A stretch of DNA of 7,762 bases, taken from an uncultured Clostridia bacterium. Lineage in GTDB: Bacteria; Bacillota; Clostridia; RUG12999. Below, one piece after another: positions 6,201 to 7,762 of this stretch. Where the stretch lies: positions 1-7,762 of the forward strand of contig CALLNG010000219.1 of NCBI GenBank assembly GCA_938005345.1, written 5' to 3'. The notes below the pieces were generated by a model. That model searched no databases. It was not told the DNA's origin and was given only the letters and a program-made list of their open reading frames with translations. The translations under genes were made by a program, and so were the position numbers. The stretch's first letter is position 1. The number at the start of each line of letters is the position of its first letter.

Positions 6201-7762
6201 GCGTCCATAGAAGGGCCGGTCACGCTGGCCTTTAACACGGAGCTTGCGCGCACCACGCCGCAGGACGCGGCAGTGCTGCAATCCGTAGACGGCGAATCGG
6301 TGCCCTGCACCGCGTCCGCAGATGGGAAAAACCTCGTGATTTCCTGGGAAGGACGCCTGGCGGCGAATACCCGCTACCAGGTGATGGTGGCGGCGGAAAA
6401 CCTAATGGGCTCCATGGGGCAGACGCTGCAAAGCGGCGTGGCCTTAGCCTTTACCACCGCGCCTGCGGGACTGGCGGTTTCACACATCACGTTTGAAGAC
6501 GATTTGGGCGGCGTGCGCTATGCGCTGCCGGAATCGGGCGTGGTTGCGGCGCGCGCGGCGGTGCATAACAGCGGTAGCCAGGCGCAGCAGGCGGTAGCCG
6601 CGCTGGCGTTTTACGATGAAACATGCCGCATGGCGTACCTGGCCGTAAGTCCAACCAGCGAGGTGAACGCGTCCGCATCGGAAGACCTCGTGGTGCGGGC
6701 GGATTTGCCCAGCTATAACGGGCTGCGCGCGGCGGCTTTTGTGCTGGAGCGCGCGGACGGCGGCCTGCTCAGCCCTGTCGTCGGGTACTTGGGCGGCGCA
6801 CCGGCGCAGCCGGAGGACGTACGGACGTCTACGCAAAATACCGTCACGCTGGATACGTGCAGCGTGAATCTGGACACCGTGACCCTTTCCGGCACGCTGC
6901 AAAGCGCGGCGGGACGCACCTTGCTGCTGCGCGTCACGGACGAAACGGGCAAAACCGCGTTGCTGGCGCCGCTGCCCTGCGGTGCGGGCGCAGCGTGGTC
7001 TTATTCCTGGGATATGGACGGCGAAGTGGACGGCGGTAGCTACCAGGTAGCTGTGAACGGTTATTTGGTGGACAACACCGCAGAGGACAGCTTTTATTAC
7101 CTCAACGATAAGGAAAAAAAGACGCTGCTGGCGCAGGCAAACGCCGCGCAGCAAAGCCGCGATGCCATGCAGACACTGGTGGCGCAAAATCCCGCCGCTT
7201 TTGGGCTAAGCGGAGAGCAGGCGCAGGACGAAACGATAACGGGACAAATTGCGCTGGTGCTGTGCGAACAGCTTCCGGCGGAGGATTATACACAGCTGGT
7301 GCAACTGGCAAACGCGGCACTGGAGCTGCTTGCGCAGCTAAACGGCTGCGACTGGACGCAGCTTACCGCGTTTTTGCAGCAAAATGAAGTGCTGGTACTC
7401 CACGGCCTGACGCAATACAGCCAGTATGCAGGCATGGACGAAACTGCGCAAAAGAGTATCAATAAAACAGTGTTGCAAACGGGAACCTTCCGCGATTTTG
7501 CACAGTTCCGTACCGCCTTTGCCAGCGCCGTCCAGAGCTATGGACAACCGGCCGGCGGCAGCGGCGGCGGAACCACAGGCGGCGGCAGAGGGCCGGGCAG
7601 CTCCAGCCATGGAACGCAGTACCAGGTGGGCGGCACGCCCATACCAACACCCACTCCCACAGAAAGCCCCGCTCCTTATACAGATTTGGAGGAAGTACCC
7701 TGGGCGGAGGAAAGTATTTTGGCCCTGACGCAGCGCGGCATTGCCAGCGGCGGCGGAGACGG
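3198..7762 (+). CDS. Secreted SLH-anchored protein with six tandem carbohydrate-binding-like modules (3' partial)
   Basis: The frame is open from ATG 3198 to the right edge: 1521 complete codons, no stop. In order: signal peptide (1-31); six related beta-rich modules (39-981) of about 150 residues each; an Ig-like region of Big_5/SbsA type (988-1089); a beta-rich region (1090-1201); a second Ig-like region (1203-1300); a predicted helical segment (1303-1447); a Gly/Ser then Pro/Thr linker (1450-1493); and the start of an SLH domain (1494 on). No catalytic domain is recognised, so the visible part looks like a display or capture protein rather than an enzyme. SLH domains attach proteins to secondary cell-wall polymers of Gram-positive bacteria, so the modules would face outward. 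The gene follows the PL8 lyase gene by 49 bp on the same strand, pointing to joint polysaccharide use. A full SLH set would add roughly 150-180 residues beyond the window. Module ligand is unknown. Confidence 0.88.
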   Translation, partial: MKRKQSKLLCLLLAAVLSLGVPFAQPQGAAAQETGGKAMLVAFDNETTIRAFGTAVNKDVRKSYATSGKWDHTGGGSRKQTNEYRLADYGAPTDWSGYQYYNFWMYSEKANGAHINVLVYDSGGKYNRYDLVVDWEKEWKCVSIPISGPMLNNNIKDLSDVQIIRFNAGDWGGTVDPTTCLYFDSIWLSKEAPGERNLVAADFNQAADRSGFGFAEETEITLSAASGKWDHSGGGTRKNSGQYVLADHGVQTDWTPYAYFNVRVYSASANGAVINILAYGPADGYFSYQLPLDWTGWRTVRIPLGGFKGNKAITTWDGITYLQFNAGDWGTTVDPTTCLYFDKIWLSDKVQEEQDQTVLAMDSEAAITGFGLEPDTELTKSYGYSGKWDHAGGGSSVQTKEYVLADHGMPTDWSEQNYLLMTFYSAAATDADVNVLLYETGGGYYQESFRVDWGEGWKTIVLPLGAFSQSSTVSRLADISAIRLNAGGWGTTVNPETCLYLDQMWISPSGTVAVPDEQELIVFHNSTAAGKLGLVPSEDISYQGAGMSALWEPAQLPQTDALDIARSGAATDWSSYQYLNLWVYSRTADGSYFDVALATGQGKMHTARVDVNWEEHWRTISLPLADFTGGMPQSAVQQLSLAAGGQTEYTGLYLDRITVSKQLPTDIALEDAEIATFGTATDVRQWNLQQEAETLRYRPMTGRWEHSGLARTAKYDLQRAQRQTDWSAFTYFNLWVHSAAATNGSFSVVMEGENGYWRSKIPVDWEGWRLVSLPLSAATAYGDIADWTELQTVYLDTGGWDTSMDEQTVLCLDRMWLSREMPVGGMLPGTDSDTVLVAQFDNEAAINATGKLQVDTQTTHLYGMSGLWEDMPNRQYFDLQLGSVDLRGFSYYYQWVYSAQATNAEINLIVYTEGDNTYFRTTFRVDWTGWKLLEIPIGQFEPNSGGSPDWSKVTHVRFHSNAWGITADPNTSINLERLWFAKDKMQPLALTGSNPADGYDTASIEGPVTLAFNTELARTTPQDAAVLQSVDGESVPCTASADGKNLVISWEGRLAANTRYQVMVAAENLMGSMGQTLQSGVALAFTTAPAGLAVSHITFEDDLGGVRYALPESGVVAARAAVHNSGSQAQQAVAALAFYDETCRMAYLAVSPTSEVNASASEDLVVRADLPSYNGLRAAAFVLERADGGLLSPVVGYLGGAPAQPEDVRTSTQNTVTLDTCSVNLDTVTLSGTLQSAAGRTLLLRVTDETGKTALLAPLPCGAGAAWSYSWDMDGEVDGGSYQVAVNGYLVDNTAEDSFYYLNDKEKKTLLAQANAAQQSRDAMQTLVAQNPAAFGLSGEQAQDETITGQIALVLCEQLPAEDYTQLVQLANAALELLAQLNGCDWTQLTAFLQQNEVLVLHGLTQYSQYAGMDETAQKSINKTVLQTGTFRDFAQFRTAFASAVQSYGQPAGGSGGGTTGGGRGPGSSSHGTQYQVGGTPIPTPTPTESPAPYTDLEEVPWAEESILALTQRGIASGGGD
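3312..4718 (+). repeat. Modules 1-3 of the tandem array: closely related carbohydrate-binding-like domains
   Basis: Module 1 spans about 3312-3764, module 2 about 3786-4238 and module 3 about 4263-4718. All share, in order, an opening hydrophobic/acidic strand, SGKWDH followed by GGG or GGGS, a LAD(Y/H)G segment, TDW, a YS strand, VDW or LDW before a Trp, IPL/LPL, FNAGDWG or LNAGGWG, then P-x-T-C-L-Y and IWLS/MWIS. The SGK serine codons at 3396, 3873 and 4350 are spaced exactly 477 bases (159 codons) apart. Similarity extends to DNA, for example around 3696-3735 and 4170-4209. The Trp-rich strand pattern suggests a jelly-roll carbohydrate-binding fold, but I cannot name the CBM family with certainty. 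Confidence 0.8.
4749..6140 (+). repeat. Modules 4-6 of the tandem array: diverged copies
   Basis: Module 4 spans about 4749-5177, module 5 about 5205-5651 and module 6 about 5697-6140. They keep the framework of modules 1-3 (a Trp in the SGKW position, TDWS plus a YxYxNxWV(Y/H)S strand in modules 4 and 5, a V(D/N)W strand, LPL/IPI, and a closing LDR or LER strand). However, the SGKWDHSGG motif has become SALWEP, TGRWEHSG and SGLWED, and FNAGGWG is degenerate in module 4 (LAAGGQ). The P-x-T-C-L-Y segment is lost or altered in modules 4 and 6. Offsets between equivalent residues are irregular here (163, 153 and 164 codons across modules 3-6). These are the same domain type after longer divergence, possibly with different ligand preference or a structural role. 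Confidence 0.75.
6159..6464 (+). other. Bacterial Ig-like domain (Big_5 / SbsA type)
   Basis: Residues 988-1089 of the SLH protein open with LTGSNPADG and continue through VTLAFNTEL, LVISWEGRLAANTRYQV and a closing LAFTTAP. This is the usual pattern of Big_5 Ig-like domains in Gram-positive surface proteins. The domain probably acts as a rigid spacer between the binding modules and the wall-proximal region. Confidence 0.7.
6465..7100 (+). other. Two further beta-rich spacer regions
   Basis: Residues 1090-1201 carry an HNSGSQAQQ ... ALAFYDE stretch like the Ig-like or CARDB-like regions often found before SLH domains in clostridial and paenibacillar proteins. Residues 1203-1300 (VTLDTCSVNLDTVTLSGTL to GGSYQVAVNGYLVDN) form a second Ig-like unit. 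Neither can be placed in a named family by eye. No catalytic motif is apparent. Confidence 0.5.
7101..7541 (+). other. Alpha-helical, Ala/Gln/Leu-rich segment before the linker
   Basis: Residues 1302-1448 change abruptly from beta-type sequence to Lys-, Ala-, Gln- and Leu-rich helical sequence, such as LLAQANAAQQSRD and LVQLANAALELLAQL. It lies between the Ig-like spacers and the flexible linker. Similar helical stretches occur before the C-terminal Gly-rich linker and SLH repeats of other Firmicutes surface proteins. Function is unknown; it may be a stalk or an oligomerisation element. Confidence 0.55.
7542..7676 (+). other. Gly/Ser-rich and Pro/Thr linker
   Basis: Residues 1449-1493 contain AGGSGGGTTGGGRGPGSSS and then TPIPTPTPTESPAP. 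These are flexible and extended linker types that often precede wall-anchoring domains and can be O-glycosylated. The linker separates the ectodomain from the SLH anchor. Confidence 0.8.
7677..7762 (+). other. Start of the first SLH domain (truncated by the window)
   Basis: Residues 1494-1521 read YTDLEEVPWAEESILALT followed by QRGIASGGGDG. This matches the SLH consensus (F/Y-x-D-[VL], then WA-x-x-[AS]-I-x-x-L, then [GR]-[IV] and G-x-G-D-G). The domain is cut after GDG; two more SLH units would be expected downstream. SLH domains bind pyruvylated secondary cell-wall polymers, so this end anchors the protein to the Gram-positive wall. Confidence 0.88.

Noticed and set aside
6480..7187. Reverse-strand open frame of about 235 codons
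   Set aside because: It is antisense to the Ig-like spacer region, His/Arg-rich with no domain motif, and the forward frame has clear domain homology throughout.
7551..7600. GGC/GGA-rich stretch as a possible DNA repeat element
   Set aside because: It is simply the coding sequence of a Gly/Ser linker within the SLH protein.

Overview
The window holds two long forward-strand reading frames and one short intergenic gap, and both frames encode parts of a carbohydrate-degrading cell-surface system. The first frame is open at the left edge and ends at 3148. It encodes a polysaccharide lyase of family 8 (PL8, the hyaluronate/chondroitin/xanthan lyase family) with a discoidin-type (F5/8 type C, CBM32-like) carbohydrate-binding domain inserted in its beta-sandwich part. 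The second frame starts at 3198 and runs off the right edge (1521 codons visible). It encodes a secreted protein with a signal peptide, six tandem ~155-residue beta-sandwich modules, Ig-like regions, a helical segment, a Gly/Ser and Pro/Thr linker, and the start of an S-layer homology (SLH) domain.

The first ~450 bases do not fit the rest. They encode the C-terminal half of a cytoplasmic radical SAM protein, in the same frame as the lyase. They are about 68% G+C by hand count, with about 90% G/C at third codon positions. The next 450 bases are about 53% G+C with about 70% G/C at third positions. The change falls at about 450-458, where the lyase homology begins. A radical SAM enzyme joined to an extracellular lyase that has lost its signal peptide makes little sense biologically. 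I read this as a chimeric join, most likely an assembly artefact and less likely a real recombination. The left part resembles a high-G+C organism; an actinobacterial/coriobacterial source is a guess.

Apart from that join, the window suggests a moderately G+C-rich member of the Firmicutes (Clostridia or Bacilli type). The reasons are the SLH wall anchor, the Pro/Thr linker, the strong AAAGGA ribosome binding site, and the pairing of a large secreted lyase with an SLH protein. The two genes are 49 bp apart with no convincing terminator between them, so they are probably cotranscribed. The likely division of labour, which is inference, is that the SLH protein displays a row of glycan-binding modules on the cell wall while the lyase cleaves uronic-acid-containing polysaccharide beside it. 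No RNA genes, CRISPR arrays, insertion sequences or origins were seen, and apart from the 49-bp gap the whole window is coding.
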